This document shows positions 27,798 through 38,348 of a stretch of 47,151 nucleotides of DNA, in pieces (position 1 is the first letter of the stretch; every line of letters begins with the position of its first letter). A program made the translations under genes and the position numbers. The notes below the pieces were generated by a model. The model saw only the letters and a program-made list of their open reading frames with translations. It did not search any database and was not told the origin of the DNA. The DNA is from Pseudomonadota bacterium (GTDB lineage Bacteria > Pseudomonadota > Gammaproteobacteria > Burkholderiales > Ferrovaceae), in the NCBI GenBank assembly GCA_021796835.1, contig JAKABO010000017.1:1-47151 (forward strand). The letters run 5' to 3'.

Positions 27798-29042
27798 TCA
27801 AAATGAACTTTTGAACCAGTGCTTGATTCGTTCCCAGGAATACCCCAGCGTCAGAAGGCTGGATCGCCCCCCCTGCGCTTTCTGATGTTCCTCAAAGCCA
27901 AAAGCCAACAATCCCATGACCGTGGCAAACTGGGGTTTGCGCACGACATCCGCCAGCGGTCCGCGATAAAAAGGCACCCCCAGCCGCACCGGAACATGAA
28001 AAATCTCCTCCCCCAATTCCAGCATTCCTTCCATGGCACTACTGCCCCCCGTCAGTACCACTCCGGAGGGAATCAGGTCCAACTGCCGACTGGTACGCAG
28101 TTCCGTCAGCACCAGTGAAAACATTTCTTCCACCCGCGGTTCGATCACCTCCACCAAAGTCTGGCGCGCCATCTGGCGCATTCCCCGTTCTCCCACGCCG
28201 GGTACGGCCACCTTCTGATCGCCTTCCACCAGTTGGCGCAAGGCACACCCCTGCTGAATCTTGATTTCCTCTGCGGCCGCCAGGGGAGTGCGCAAAGCCA
28301 TGGCAATGTCGCTGGTGATCTGGTCTCCGCCCAGGGGAATCACTGCGGTGTGACGAATGGCTCCCTTGACAAACACCGCGATATCCGTGGTCCCCCCGCC
28401 GATGTCCACCAGGCAGACCCCCAGATCCTTTTCATCGTGAGTCACCACAGACCGGGCAGAGGCCAGGGGCTGCAGGATCAAATCACTCACCTCCAGTCCA
28501 CAACGCCGGATACAGCGCATGATGTTCTGGGTGGCAGAGACCGATCCCGTGATGATGTGCACGCGCACCTCCATCCGCAATCCACTCATTCCCACCGGTT
28601 CGCGCACATCTTCCTGTCCGTCGATGATGAATTCCTGGGTCAGGACATGCAACACCTGTTCGTCGTTGGGAATATTGACCGCCCGCGCCGTTTCCAGGAC
28701 CCGTTCCACATCTCCCGGGGTCACTTCCTTGTTCTGGATCGCCACCATCCCATGACTGTTCTTGCTTCTGACATGACTTCCCGCAATTCCGGTGATGACC
28801 TCCCGGATTTTGACATTGGCCATCAATTCGGCCTCTTCCAGCACGCGCTGAATGGATTGAACGGCCAATTCGATATCCACGACCACGCCACGGCGCAACC
28901 CCTTGGAAGGCACTTGTCCAAATCCAATGATTTCGTAGGCCGTTCCCTCCGGATTGATTTCAGCCACCACCGCAACAATCTTCGAGGTACCCACGTCCAG
29001 TGCCACGATCAGAGAACGGTTTTCACGATGTGTCGTCAACAT
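27798..29042 (-). CDS. ftsA: Cell division protein FtsA
   Basis: Actin-like ATPase that tethers FtsZ to the membrane and recruits late division proteins. The 414-residue protein has IVALDVGTSKIVAVVAE (phosphate 1), the SHV-type 1C domain, VDIGGGTTDIAVF (phosphate 2), VVLTGGSSAMEG (adenosine motif), and an amphipathic membrane-targeting C-terminus (SWERIKHWFKSSF). Its ATG is three bases after the ftsQ stop. Confidence 0.98.
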   Translation of the reverse strand: MLTTHRENRSLIVALDVGTSKIVAVVAEINPEGTAYEIIGFGQVPSKGLRRGVVVDIELAVQSIQRVLEEAELMANVKIREVITGIAGSHVRSKNSHGMVAIQNKEVTPGDVERVLETARAVNIPNDEQVLHVLTQEFIIDGQEDVREPVGMSGLRMEVRVHIITGSVSATQNIMRCIRRCGLEVSDLILQPLASARSVVTHDEKDLGVCLVDIGGGTTDIAVFVKGAIRHTAVIPLGGDQITSDIAMALRTPLAAAEEIKIQQGCALRQLVEGDQKVAVPGVGERGMRQMARQTLVEVIEPRVEEMFSLVLTELRTSRQLDLIPSGVVLTGGSSAMEGMLELGEEIFHVPVRLGVPFYRGPLADVVRKPQFATVMGLLAFGFEEHQKAQGGRSSLLTLGYSWERIKHWFKSSF

Positions 29043-29045
29043 TGC

Positions 29046-29885
29046 TCAGTCCTCTTTTGACCCGGTTCCCGGACCGCGCACCGCAAAGCCATTGGCATAA
29101 CGCAAATCCACGCTGCCTCCCGCGGGGATCACGCCATTCTGATGCAATTCGGGCCAGACCTTCAAAAAGCGTTGCCAGCCTGCGCCATCGGATTCACGCC
29201 CCAACAACCAATGCGAACCGTCATCCAGCGTCAACGTCCAGGCCCCCCGCTCGCTCAGTGCCATCCCTTCCACATACCGCCCCAGCGGTTTGAGATCGCG
29301 GTTGAATCTGTTCCAGGCCTGAAGCATTTCCGGACCCGCCTCACGCGGTCCCACAAAATGAGGCAATTCCCCCAGATAATCCGCCACAAAGGGCTCACCG
29401 AAAATATTGAGCAGCCCCTCATCCCCCCAATAAGCGGCGGGGATTTGTTCCTCCACCTGAACTTCCAGGGCATTGGGCCAGATCCTGTGCAAATGAACCG
29501 CACGCACCCAGGGGATGGTTTTCAATTCTGCTGCTGCCGCCGCCAGGTCTACCGTGAAGAAATTCCCCTTAACCCGTTGTGCGGCCTTGGCGACCAACGC
29601 CGGGTCGACCTGATGCAGGTTTCCATGAATCACCGTGTGCTGAATCTGAAAAAAGGGTCGATGAATCACCCACTGCAGGCTCAGTTTCACCCCCACGACA
29701 AGGGACAGCAGAAGGCACACAGCCACCCCACTTCGCCAGTGAGCACCCAACCAACGCCAGCATCGCTCCAGAAAACCCGGCGTTTCCGATGGGGAATGCC
29801 GTCGGGACACGCCTTGCCGACCAGAGTGCCTCAACTCGCTTTTTGCTCCCGAGCGCTTATCCCAGGAAATACCACTTACAGCCAC
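29046..29885 (-). CDS. ftsQ: Cell division protein FtsQ
   Basis: Bitopic membrane protein linking the FtsBL complex to the divisome. The 279-residue protein has a basic cytoplasmic N-terminus (about 1-50), one membrane helix at about 52-70, a POTRA domain at about 77-145 (HTVIHGNLHQVDPALV), and the beta domain ending YANGFAVRGPG. The start is GTG 29885, with GAGGAG six bases upstream. It follows murB directly by 22 bases. The ddl gene that usually sits here is absent. Confidence 0.95.
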   Translation of the reverse strand: MAVSGISWDKRSGAKSELRHSGRQGVSRRHSPSETPGFLERCWRWLGAHWRSGVAVCLLLSLVVGVKLSLQWVIHRPFFQIQHTVIHGNLHQVDPALVAKAAQRVKGNFFTVDLAAAAAELKTIPWVRAVHLHRIWPNALEVQVEEQIPAAYWGDEGLLNIFGEPFVADYLGELPHFVGPREAGPEMLQAWNRFNRDLKPLGRYVEGMALSERGAWTLTLDDGSHWLLGRESDGAGWQRFLKVWPELHQNGVIPAGGSVDLRYANGFAVRGPGTGSKED

Positions 29886-29907
29886 CTCGTTCTCCTCATT
29901 TCCCGTT

Positions 29908-30816
29908 TCATGCCCTTTCTCCCACGATGCGCACTTCCGGATGCAGGCACACCCCCTTTTCTGCCAGAATCCGGGACTGTATCTCCGCCATCAGTGTTTC
30001 TATATCCGCTGCCGTTGCCTGCCCCCGATTGACAATGAAATTGGCATGTTTCCGGGAGACCTCCGCCCCGCCGATACGTTTTCCCTTGAGGCCACAACCT
30101 TCGATGAGACGCGCCGCGTAATCCCCTGGCGGATTGCGAAATACCGAGCCGGCATTGGGCAACTCCAGGGGTTGTTCGGCCACCCGCTGCGCCAGCAAGG
30201 AGCGGATACGCGTCCTGGCCGTTTCGGAATCCCCCGCCGGGAAACGCAACAACACGGATAAAAACCATTCTTCCGGGCCGAACCGGCATTCCGCCCGGAG
30301 ATTCACGGAACGGTAGCCAATGTCATAGTCACCGGGTGTTCGCCAGCGCAGCACGCCCTGGCGATCCACGGTTTCCACCTGGTGTACATAGTTCCAGATC
30401 TCGGCGCCATAACATCCCGCATTCATGGCCAGCACCCCCCCCATCGTGCCCGGTATCCCGGCCAGAAACTCCGCGCCCCCGCATCCGGCGCGAGCCGCCA
30501 GGCGAGCCACTTTAGGCGCAGGGACGCCAGCCTCGATCCTCAGGCAACCTTCTTCCCACTTTACTTCCTTCAATGCCCCATGCATCTGGATCACGGTTGC
30601 ATCGATCCCCCCTTCCCGCACCAGCAGATTACTGCCCAACCCGAGCAAAAACAGGGTCTCCTGCGCTGGCCGGGCACACAGAAACTCCAAAAAATCCTCA
30701 CGGTGACGGGGCCGGTAGAATTGACGGGCCCTTCCCCCGGCACGCCAGCTGACGTGCCGGTTCATGGGTTCGTTCCGCCGCAATTCACCCCGGGCCACCT
30801 GATGTGCCGGCATCAT
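29908..30816 (-). CDS. murB: UDP-N-acetylenolpyruvoylglucosamine reductase MurB
   Basis: FAD/NADPH enzyme making UDP-MurNAc from the MurA product. The 302-residue protein begins [18 protein letters not shown] (the FAD domain opening) and has [31 protein letters not shown], the catalytic serine in [10 protein letters not shown], and the late Glu in LHPEVRIVG. The two possible starts, ATG 30816 and 30813, overlap the murC stop; the first gives the ATGA coupling used elsewhere in the cluster. Confidence 0.96.
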   Translation of the reverse strand: MMPAHQVARGELRRNEPMNRHVSWRAGGRARQFYRPRHREDFLEFLCARPAQETLFLLGLGSNLLVREGGIDATVIQMHGALKEVKWEEGCLRIEAGVPAPKVARLAARAGCGGAEFLAGIPGTMGGVLAMNAGCYGAEIWNYVHQVETVDRQGVLRWRTPGDYDIGYRSVNLRAECRFGPEEWFLSVLLRFPAGDSETARTRIRSLLAQRVAEQPLELPNAGSVFRNPPGDYAARLIEGCGLKGKRIGGAEVSRKHANFIVNRGQATAADIETLMAEIQSRILAEKGVCLHPEVRIVGERA

Positions 30817-32225
30817 GTGTGCGATCCTCCACCCAGTCGTTCACACAACTGTCCGGGGAGCTGGCTGATATTTCCCGCGCCCATGGTAATCACCACATCC
30901 CCGGCGCGTACCCGTTCCAGCACCCGGTCCCCCATGACGTCCATCCCCTCGGCCACCACAACGTCCTTCTGCGCCAGAGCCTGGGCCAGTGCCAGGGAAT
31001 CCACCCCCGGAAGGGGCGTCTCGCCTGCTGCATAAACCGGGGCCAGAACGACCTGCTCGACTCCCCCCAGCACCCGCACGAACTCTGAAAAACGATCACG
31101 GGTGCGGGTATAACGATGGGGTTGAAAAGCCAGCACCAGTCGCCGCCCTGGGAAAACCCCCCGTGCCGCCTCCAGAGTGGCGGCCATTTCTGCCGGATGA
31201 TGCCCATAGTCGTCCACCAGGGTAATGAACCCCCCTTGCGGCAGGGGCAGATCGCCATAGCGTTGAAAACGCCGCCCCACGCCCTTGAAGGAGGCAAGTG
31301 CACGCACAATGGCCGGATAGGCGGCATTCACTTCAATGGCCACCGCAATGGCTGCCAAGGCATTCAGGACATTATGTCGCCCCGGCAAAGCCAGAGTCAC
31401 CTCCAGGCGACGTTCCAGGGTACCGTCCCGGGCCAGGCGCAGTTCCACCCCAAAACGCATCCCCCCGGCCTCGGCGCGTACATCCACGGCCCGGACCTGT
31501 GCCTCCGGACCAAATCCATACGTCCGCACGGGCCGCTCCACCTGTCCCACCAGGGCGCGTACGACGGGATCCTCCAGACAAAGCACAGCCAGCCCATAAA
31601 AGGGCAAATGCTCGAGGAACTTCAGGAAAGCCGCCTGCAACTGGCCAAAGTCATGGTCGTAACTTTCCATGTGGTCCTGGTCGATATTGGTGACCACCGC
31701 CATGACCGGTTGCAACAGCAGAAAGGAACCGTCGGACTCATCGGCTTCCACCACCATGAATTCACCGGTTCCCAATGCTGCATGGGTACCGGCACTATTC
31801 AACTTTCCCCCGATCACAAAAGTGGGGTCCAACCCCGCTTCGGACAAAATGCTGGCCACCAGACTGGTGGTCGTGGTTTTGCCATGGGTCCCGGCCACGG
31901 CAATCCCCTTGCGCAAACGCATCAGTTCAGCCAGCATGAGCGCACGCGGCACCACGGGAATCTGCGCCGCCCGCGCCGCTTTCAGTTCCGGATTGTCCGG
32001 CAGGACGGCGGTCGAAGTGACCACCACATCGGCCCCCTCGATGTGCCCCGCCTCATGTCCCAGCCAGACCCGGGCACCCAGCCCGGCGAGACGACGAGTG
32101 GCCGGATTCTGGAGGGCATCGCTCCCGGTCACTTCGTACCCCAGATTGAGCAGGACTTCGGCGATGCCGCTCATGCCTGCGCCGCCGATCCCTACAAAAT
32201 GCACGTGTTGAATCCGGTGTCTCAT
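30813..32225 (-). CDS. murC: UDP-N-acetylmuramate--L-alanine ligase MurC
   Basis: ATP-dependent ligase adding the first residue of the peptide stem. The 470-residue protein shows the N-terminal dinucleotide-like fold [25 protein letters not shown], the P-loop [12 protein letters not shown] (about residues 115-126), the Mur-ligase histidine/asparagine region, and DDYGHHPAE in the C-terminal domain, a MurC-specific block. Start ATG 32225 overlaps the murG stop (ATGA); its stop overlaps murB. Confidence 0.97.
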   Translation of the reverse strand: MRHRIQHVHFVGIGGAGMSGIAEVLLNLGYEVTGSDALQNPATRRLAGLGARVWLGHEAGHIEGADVVVTSTAVLPDNPELKAARAAQIPVVPRALMLAELMRLRKGIAVAGTHGKTTTTSLVASILSEAGLDPTFVIGGKLNSAGTHAALGTGEFMVVEADESDGSFLLLQPVMAVVTNIDQDHMESYDHDFGQLQAAFLKFLEHLPFYGLAVLCLEDPVVRALVGQVERPVRTYGFGPEAQVRAVDVRAEAGGMRFGVELRLARDGTLERRLEVTLALPGRHNVLNALAAIAVAIEVNAAYPAIVRALASFKGVGRRFQRYGDLPLPQGGFITLVDDYGHHPAEMAATLEAARGVFPGRRLVLAFQPHRYTRTRDRFSEFVRVLGGVEQVVLAPVYAAGETPLPGVDSLALAQALAQKDVVVAEGMDVMGDRVLERVRAGDVVITMGAGNISQLPGQLCERLGGGSHT

Positions 32226-33328
32226 CCTGCCATCTCCTCGCAGACCTGGCTCAAACGCGCCACTGCCGTCCCCTGATAGAGGCGACGAGCCGCCTCAGCC
32301 ATGCCCAGCAACAGGAGACGGGTCTGCCCCTGCAACCACTGCGCCAGAGCGGCGGCTTCCAGTTGGGTCTGAGGCCATAAACGGGCAGCCCCCGCGCGCT
32401 CCAGAAAACGTGCATTGACCGTCTGGTGATCATCCACTGCCGCCGGATAAGGCACCAATACGCTCCCCACGCCAGCGGCCGTCAATTCGGCCAAAGTCAG
32501 GGCACCCGCCCGACAAATCACCAGATCACACTCGGCGTAAGCCGCCGCCATATCTTCGATGAAGGGACGCAAATCGCCCTGTACACCCATTTCCCGGTAA
32601 CTGGCTTCCAATTCGGCCTGGTGGCGCGCCCCCCCCTGATGCACCACAGTGGGACGCACTGCCTGGGGAATCAAGGCCAGGGCACGCGGAACCCACTGGT
32701 TCAGGGCCTGGGCCCCCTGACTGCCGCCCAGCACCAGCAACCTCAAGTTTCCCTGGCGTGGTGCAAAACGCAGACGGGGTTCAGGCAAGTCGACAATCCC
32801 ACGCCGCACCGGATTGCCCACCGTCTCCACTCCCTTGGGGCAACCCAGCCAGGGCGTCAAGGAATGGGCCGACGGCTGCCGGAAGGAATCCGGAAACCCT
32901 TCGAAAACCTTTTGGGCCAGGCGTCCCAGGAGTCGGTTGGTCAAACCCGCCACCGCATTCTGTTCGTGAATGATCAGAGGCAGGCGCAGCAAGACTGCTG
33001 CCAGTCCCCCCGGCAAGGCCACATAACCACCGAACCCGACAACCACATGGGGACGCTGACGCAAGATGACCCCCATGCTCTGGAAAATGGCCCGCGCCAC
33101 CATGAAAGGGGCCCACAGGCGCCGCCCCCACCCCTTGCCTCGCACCCCGCCCATCGCAACGGTTTCCAGTGGAAAGCCGGATGCGCCGACCCACTGCCTC
33201 TCCATCCCCTGTACCGTGCCAAGCCAGACCACGCGCCACCCCTGTATCCGCAGTTGTTCTGCCAGCGCCAGGGCCGGAAAAACATGCCCCCCGGTACCGC
33301 CTGCCATGATCAATGCGCAACGACTCAT
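32222..33328 (-). CDS. murG: Lipid II synthase MurG (UDP-GlcNAc transferase)
   Basis: GT28 glycosyltransferase at the inner face of the membrane that adds GlcNAc to lipid I, giving lipid II. The 368-residue protein starts [23 protein letters not shown] with the first G-loop GGTGGH; later [12 protein letters not shown], and the donor-site block [24 protein letters not shown]-like at about 270-293. The frame opens well upstream (33904), but ATG 33328 matches the family N-terminus and overlaps the ftsW stop (ATGA). Confidence 0.97.
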   Translation of the reverse strand: MSRCALIMAGGTGGHVFPALALAEQLRIQGWRVVWLGTVQGMERQWVGASGFPLETVAMGGVRGKGWGRRLWAPFMVARAIFQSMGVILRQRPHVVVGFGGYVALPGGLAAVLLRLPLIIHEQNAVAGLTNRLLGRLAQKVFEGFPDSFRQPSAHSLTPWLGCPKGVETVGNPVRRGIVDLPEPRLRFAPRQGNLRLLVLGGSQGAQALNQWVPRALALIPQAVRPTVVHQGGARHQAELEASYREMGVQGDLRPFIEDMAAAYAECDLVICRAGALTLAELTAAGVGSVLVPYPAAVDDHQTVNARFLERAGAARLWPQTQLEAAALAQWLQGQTRLLLLGMAEAARRLYQGTAVARLSQVCEEMAG

Positions 33329-34494
33329 CGGTGACCTCCGCGTCGCATCATTTTCTGACGAGTCTCGTAGTCGATACGCAAGAGCACGGCCAGCGTCACC
33401 ACATTGGCCACGATCCCGCTGCCCCCGTAACTGAGCAGGGGCAAGGTCAAACCCTTGGTGGGCAGAAGCCCCATGTTGACCCCCATGTTGACCAAACTCT
33501 GAAGCGCAAACCATACCCCCACGCCTTGCGCCAGCAAGGCTTCGAAATAACGCTCCATCGAGGCCGCACGCCGTCCGATGGCAAAACTTCGCGCGATCAG
33601 GAAGGAGAACAGGCCCAACGTCACCAGCACCCCCAGAAAACCCAGTTCCTCGGCAATCACCGCCATCAGGAAATCGGTATGCGCCTCGGGCAGGTAGAGT
33701 TGTTTTTCCACGCTGGCCCCCAGCCCCAATCCCCACAGCCCTCCATGCCCAAAGGCAATCAGCGCATGCGTCAACTGATAACCCTTGCCAAAGGGGTCCG
33801 CCCAGGGATTCCAGAACCAGATCAGCCGATTGAAACGATAGGGCGAAAGAACGATCAGCAGGGCAAAGGCAATGGCCAGCAGGACCATCAGAAAGACAAA
33901 CCATTTGCCGTCGAATCCCCCCAGGAAAAGTATCGCACCTGCAACCCCGATCATCACCACGAAGGCGCCAAAGTCGGGTTCCTTGAGCAGGAGCAACCCC
34001 ACCAGGAACATCACGATCAACATGGGCAGGAAGACTTTCTTGAGGTCATGCATGACTGCGGCCTTGCGCGCCGTGTAATCCGCCGCATAAACCAGCACAA
34101 AAAACTTCATGAATTCCGATGGCTGCACATTAAATCCCAGGAAGGACAGCCAACGCCGACTGCCATTGACTTCCTTGCCCAGACCGGGAACCAGCACCAG
34201 CAGCAACCCCAGCGCGCCCACCCCGAACAGCGGGAGTGCGTATCGTTTCCAGCGTTCCAGGGGCACCTGAAAGGCTGCCCACCCCGCCAGAAGGGCGACG
34301 CCCACGTACAAGGACTGACGAAAAAAGAAATACGTGGAGTGAAACCCCAGGTGACGGTCGGCTTCCGCGCTGGCGATGGAGGCCGAATACACCATGACCA
34401 TCCCGAACGCCAGCAAGGTCATGATGGTCCACAGGAGCGGCAGGTCAAACTCGGACTGTTCCGCATTTCCGGGCGGGATATTGAAACGCTTCAT
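33325..34494 (-). CDS. ftsW: Septal peptidoglycan polymerase FtsW (SEDS family)
   Basis: Polytopic glycosyltransferase that polymerises lipid II together with FtsI. The 389-residue protein has about ten membrane segments, the GSRRWLSFLGFNVQPSEFMKFF block (about 120-141) with the SEDS signature and an aspartate/glutamate-rich extracellular loop around residues 255-285 (GLGASVEKQLYLPEAHTDFLMAVIAEELGF). It starts at ATG 34494, overlapping the murD stop. FtsW rather than RodA is assigned from the dcw location. Confidence 0.96.
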   Translation of the reverse strand: MKRFNIPPGNAEQSEFDLPLLWTIMTLLAFGMVMVYSASIASAEADRHLGFHSTYFFFRQSLYVGVALLAGWAAFQVPLERWKRYALPLFGVGALGLLLVLVPGLGKEVNGSRRWLSFLGFNVQPSEFMKFFVLVYAADYTARKAAVMHDLKKVFLPMLIVMFLVGLLLLKEPDFGAFVVMIGVAGAILFLGGFDGKWFVFLMVLLAIAFALLIVLSPYRFNRLIWFWNPWADPFGKGYQLTHALIAFGHGGLWGLGLGASVEKQLYLPEAHTDFLMAVIAEELGFLGVLVTLGLFSFLIARSFAIGRRAASMERYFEALLAQGVGVWFALQSLVNMGVNMGLLPTKGLTLPLLSYGGSGIVANVVTLAVLLRIDYETRQKMMRRGGHR

Positions 34495-35891
34495 CGCCGT
34501 TTTTCCTCCCCATGCCGAGCCAGGGCATGCACCGCCGTACAGAAAACGTCCGCGCGGTGGAGGTAGTTGTGAAACATGTCAAAACTCGCACAGGCCGGAG
34601 ACATCAGCACGCTCTCCCCCGGACGCGCCAGGGCGAAGGCCCGCTCCACGGCATCCTGCATGTCGGTCGCAAAGACACGCGGAACGGCCAGTCCTTCGAG
34701 CGCCTCATCGATTCGCGCGCCATCCCTTCCAATCAAAACTACCGCTCGGGCGTGAGTCGCCACTGCCGGACGCAAGGGGGAGAAATCCTGGCCCTTGCCA
34801 TCCCCGCCGGCAATCAATACCACTGGCGCATCCACCCCCTTCAAGGCGGCCACGGTGGCCCCCACGTTGGTGCCCTTCGAGTCATCGAAGAAACGTACCC
34901 CCGCCACGTCCGCCACCCATTCCACGCGGTGCGGCAATCCCCGAAATTCCCTGATGGCGTTCAGCATGGCCGGTTCCGCCCAGCCCAGGGCCTGCCCCAT
35001 GGCCAACGCCGCCAATACATTGGCTACGTTGTGTTCTCCCCACAGGGGCACTTCGGAACGACGCAGAACCCGGCGATTCCCCTGTACCAGCCAGCGTTCC
35101 CCGTTTTGCAGGACAACACCCCAATCCCGCGCATTGACAGGGGCATCCAGGCCGAAAGTGGGGGTTTCAGCGGAAATCATGGCCTTCACCAAGGCATCTT
35201 CCCGATTCCCCACCGGGTGTTCGCACCCCTGATAGATGCGTGCCTTCGCCGCAGCGTAGGTAGCCATGTCCGGATAACGATCCATGTGGTCCTCGCTCAC
35301 ATTCAGGACCACGGCACTGTCCGGGTCCAGTGAAGCAAGGGTCTCCAGTTGGAAACTGGACAATTCCAGCACCAGCACTTCGGGCCATGGCGAGTCCATC
35401 AGGACCTCCAGCAAGGGAACGCCAATATTTCCTGCCACTGTGGTGCGCAAGCCCTGGGCCCGGGCCAGATCGCCCAACAGGGAGACCACCGTACTTTTCC
35501 CGTTGGCTCCGGTCACCGCCAGAATTTTGGGGCGCCGGGGATGTCGCGCCAACACCCGGGCCGCCACCTCCACGTCGCCCAGAAAAGGCATCCCACGCGT
35601 ACGCCACCCATGAATCAGGGGATCATCCAGCGCGACGCCAGGACTGACGACCACCCAATCCGTCGCCTGGAACAGACCATCCTGCCAGGGACCACCCAAG
35701 AACGCCACGCCCGGGTACGTTTCTTCCAGAATCTGACGATGGGGCGGCTGGACGCGCGTATCCGCCACGCGTACGTCATACCCTTGCCGCATCAACCAGC
35801 GCACGGCAGCCCATCCCGTGTCGCCCAGTCCCAGAACCAGGACCCGGCGTCCCGCGGGCATCGAAGAGTGGTGTAAAAGGGGTTCCGTCAT
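34491..35891 (-). CDS. murD: UDP-N-acetylmuramoyl-L-alanine--D-glutamate ligase MurD
   Basis: Adds D-glutamate to UDP-MurNAc-Ala. The 466-residue protein has the N-terminal GLGDTGWAAVRWL fold, the P-loop VTGANGKSTV (about 127-136), LELSSFQLET and NVSEDHMDRY (Mur ligase middle domain), FDDSKGTNVGATVAAL, and the C-terminal SPACASFDMFHNYLHRADVF block typical of MurD. Its ATG is two bases after the mraY stop, and its stop overlaps ftsW. Confidence 0.97.
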   Translation of the reverse strand: MTEPLLHHSSMPAGRRVLVLGLGDTGWAAVRWLMRQGYDVRVADTRVQPPHRQILEETYPGVAFLGGPWQDGLFQATDWVVVSPGVALDDPLIHGWRTRGMPFLGDVEVAARVLARHPRRPKILAVTGANGKSTVVSLLGDLARAQGLRTTVAGNIGVPLLEVLMDSPWPEVLVLELSSFQLETLASLDPDSAVVLNVSEDHMDRYPDMATYAAAKARIYQGCEHPVGNREDALVKAMISAETPTFGLDAPVNARDWGVVLQNGERWLVQGNRRVLRRSEVPLWGEHNVANVLAALAMGQALGWAEPAMLNAIREFRGLPHRVEWVADVAGVRFFDDSKGTNVGATVAALKGVDAPVVLIAGGDGKGQDFSPLRPAVATHARAVVLIGRDGARIDEALEGLAVPRVFATDMQDAVERAFALARPGESVLMSPACASFDMFHNYLHRADVFCTAVHALARHGEEKRR

Positions 35892-35893
35892 GA

Positions 35894-36979
35894 TCAGCGA
35901 ATCTTGAGGGTGGAAAGGCCAGCCAGGACCAATACGGTGGTAATGATCCAGAAACGCACCACCACCTGGTTTTCTTTCCAGCCCTTCAGTTCAAAATGAT
36001 GATGGATGGGCGCCATACGAAAAATACGCGTGCCCGTCAATTTGAAGGATACCACCTGCAACACCACCGACAGGGTTTCCAGCACGAACACCCCCCCCAT
36101 CACGAACAACACGATTTCCTGTCGCACGATCACCGCTACCAACCCCAACGCCCCCCCCAACGCCAGGGCGCCCACATCCCCCATGAAAACCTCGGCCGGA
36201 TAGGCATTGAACCACAGGAACCCCAGCCCCGCACCCGTCATGGCGGCACAGAAGATCACCAGTTCACCGGCCCCCGGAATGCTGGGAAAACCCAGATAGC
36301 CCGCAAACACCTTGTTTCCGGCCACGTAAGCAAATATGGCCAAGGCCCCCGAGATCATGGCGGTGGGAAGTATGGCCAGGCCATCCAGACCATCGGTCAG
36401 ATTGACGGCATTGCTGGTGCCCACAATGACAAAATAGGTCAGGATCACGAACCCCAACCCACCCAGGGGTAAGGCCACCGTCTTGAAAAAGGGTACGATG
36501 AGTTCGGTTTCCGCCGGGGTGGTCGCCATGCGCAGCAAAGCGACCGATACGACCACCGCAATGAGGGATTGCCAGAAATACTTGGCTTTGGCGGACAGTC
36601 CCTTGGGATTGCGATGGACCACCTTGCGGTAGTCGTCCACCCAACCCACGGCGCCATAGCCCAGTAGAGTCAGCAAGACCAGCCAGATGTAACGATTGGT
36701 CAAATCAGCCCAGAGTACCGTTGTCACGGAAATCGCCACCAGAATCAGGGCACCGCCCATGGTCGGCGTGCCACTTTTGACTAGATGGGTCTGAGGCCCG
36801 TCGCTGCGTACCGCCTGCCCGATCTTGTACGCCGTCAACTGGCGAATCATGGCGGGACCAAACAGGAATGACATCCCCAGAGAGGTCAGAGTCGCCAACA
36901 CTGCCCGGAGAGTCAGGTACTCGAATACGTGAAACCCCCTCACGCCGGCTGCCAACCAGTGGGTCAATGCCAGTAACAT
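35894..36979 (-). CDS. mraY: Phospho-MurNAc-pentapeptide transferase MraY
   Basis: Integral membrane enzyme making lipid I from UDP-MurNAc-pentapeptide and undecaprenyl phosphate. The 361-residue protein starts [10 protein letters not shown] and has about ten membrane segments with the family loops [21 protein letters not shown] (the Asp pair), [21 protein letters not shown], and [11 protein letters not shown]. The frame extends upstream to 37078, but ATG 36979 fits the family start and has AGGA nine bases upstream. The gap to murF is 22 bases. Confidence 0.98.
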   Translation of the reverse strand: MLLALTHWLAAGVRGFHVFEYLTLRAVLATLTSLGMSFLFGPAMIRQLTAYKIGQAVRSDGPQTHLVKSGTPTMGGALILVAISVTTVLWADLTNRYIWLVLLTLLGYGAVGWVDDYRKVVHRNPKGLSAKAKYFWQSLIAVVVSVALLRMATTPAETELIVPFFKTVALPLGGLGFVILTYFVIVGTSNAVNLTDGLDGLAILPTAMISGALAIFAYVAGNKVFAGYLGFPSIPGAGELVIFCAAMTGAGLGFLWFNAYPAEVFMGDVGALALGGALGLVAVIVRQEIVLFVMGGVFVLETLSVVLQVVSFKLTGTRIFRMAPIHHHFELKGWKENQVVVRFWIITTVLVLAGLSTLKIR

Positions 36980-37001
36980 GGGCCATTTTCCTGATGAATA
37001 T

Positions 37002-38348
37002 TCATTGAACCAATCCTTCGACGATCGCTTCCATCCCCATGAAACGCGACCCCTTGACCAATACCACCGTATCCGCATTCAGTTGGGGACGAAGCACCTG
37101 AATCAGATGCTGGGCATCCGTTTCATGCCGTGCAGAGGATCCGAATGCCAAACTGGCTTCCCGTGCCAGATTCCCCAGGCTATAGAATTCATCGATCCCC
37201 AAAGTACGCGCCAACCGCCCCACTTCAGCATGGAGCGCGGGCCCCTCGGGTCCCAGTTCGCCCAGATCCCCCAGTACAAAAACCCGCCGCCCCGGACGCT
37301 GGGCCAAAACTTCCAGGGCAGCTTGCACCGAATCCGGGTTGGCATTATAGGTATCATCCAGAACGAGTGCCCCCAAAGGAGAAAAACGACTTTGCAAACG
37401 CCCCGGCATACCGGAAAAACTTTCCAGACCACGCTGCACGGCCCTCATGTCCACCCCCAGAGCCAAGGCGGACGCTGCGGCTGCCAAGGCATTTTCCTGG
37501 TTATGTCGCCCAGGAACTTGCAGACGCACTCTCACGGATTCCGCTGGCCCACGAATGCACAGCACGCCACGGTCCGATTCCCCGCGTACGCTCGCACCCT
37601 CTTCAAAACCAAAGGTCACTATTTCGTGTGAAGTTGCCGCACTTCGCAGCAACGCGCCCTGCGGCCCGTTTTCCGGAAGAACGGCCACGCCCCGGGCGCC
37701 CAACCCCTCAAATATTTCTCCCTTGGCCCGCGCAATCTCCGCCAACGAACCCAGGTGCCCCAGGTGGGCACGCTGTACATTGGTGATCACAGCCACATCC
37801 GGTTCGGTGATCCGGGTCAACCGGGCAATTTCACCGGCATGATTCATGCCCATCTCGATGACGGCCCAGCGGTGTTCGGGACGCAGGGCCAACAAGGTCA
37901 GCGGCAACCCGATCTCGTTATTGAAATTGCCCGGCGTTGCCCATACGGCCTGTGCGCCCGCGGGATCAAAAGCAGCGAGAATGGCGGCCACCATTTCCTT
38001 GACGGTGGTCTTGCCATTACTTCCCGTCACTGCCACCGTGCGTGGATCAAACTGCCGACGCCGGGCGTGGGCCAATCGCGCCAATGCCGCGCGGGTCGAA
38101 TCCGTCCGCCAGCAGCAGTCCCAATCCTGCATGGCGGGCACATCGCGCTCGACGATGGCCCCTGCTACGCCCCGGGCTCGCACCTCCCCCAGAAAGTCGT
38201 GACCATCAAAAAACTCACCCTTGAGGGCAATGAACAGATCTCCCGGTCCGCAGTTCCGACTGTCGGTACTGACCCGCAACACTTCCGGATTACTGCCCCT
38301 GGGAACGCCTCCCAGGAGCCGAACTACCTCGTGCCAGGTCCAGTTCAT
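37002..38348 (-). CDS. murF: UDP-N-acetylmuramoyl-tripeptide--D-alanyl-D-alanine ligase MurF
   Basis: Adds D-Ala-D-Ala to the tripeptide precursor. The 448-residue protein has [26 protein letters not shown] at the N-terminus, the P-loop [13 protein letters not shown] (about 107-119), [10 protein letters not shown], and [17 protein letters not shown] in the C-terminal half, a MurF-specific pattern. ATG 38348 is preferred because it overlaps the murE stop (ATGA); the in-frame ATG 38366 would lengthen it by six residues. MurF needs D-Ala-D-Ala from a Ddl ligase, whose gene is not in this cluster. Confidence 0.97.
   Translation of the reverse strand: MNWTWHEVVRLLGGVPRGSNPEVLRVSTDSRNCGPGDLFIALKGEFFDGHDFLGEVRARGVAGAIVERDVPAMQDWDCCWRTDSTRAALARLAHARRRQFDPRTVAVTGSNGKTTVKEMVAAILAAFDPAGAQAVWATPGNFNNEIGLPLTLLALRPEHRWAVIEMGMNHAGEIARLTRITEPDVAVITNVQRAHLGHLGSLAEIARAKGEIFEGLGARGVAVLPENGPQGALLRSAATSHEIVTFGFEEGASVRGESDRGVLCIRGPAESVRVRLQVPGRHNQENALAAAASALALGVDMRAVQRGLESFSGMPGRLQSRFSPLGALVLDDTYNANPDSVQAALEVLAQRPGRRVFVLGDLGELGPEGPALHAEVGRLARTLGIDEFYSLGNLAREASLAFGSSARHETDAQHLIQVLRPQLNADTVVLVKGSRFMGMEAIVEGLVQ

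Noticed and set aside
26349-27806. 485-codon plus-strand open frame
   Set aside because: Antisense to ftsZ and part of lpxC; shadow of strongly conserved genes.
32222-33904. 560-residue version of MurG
   Set aside because: The extension overlaps ftsW in another frame; MurG homologues begin at the [15 protein letters not shown] position.
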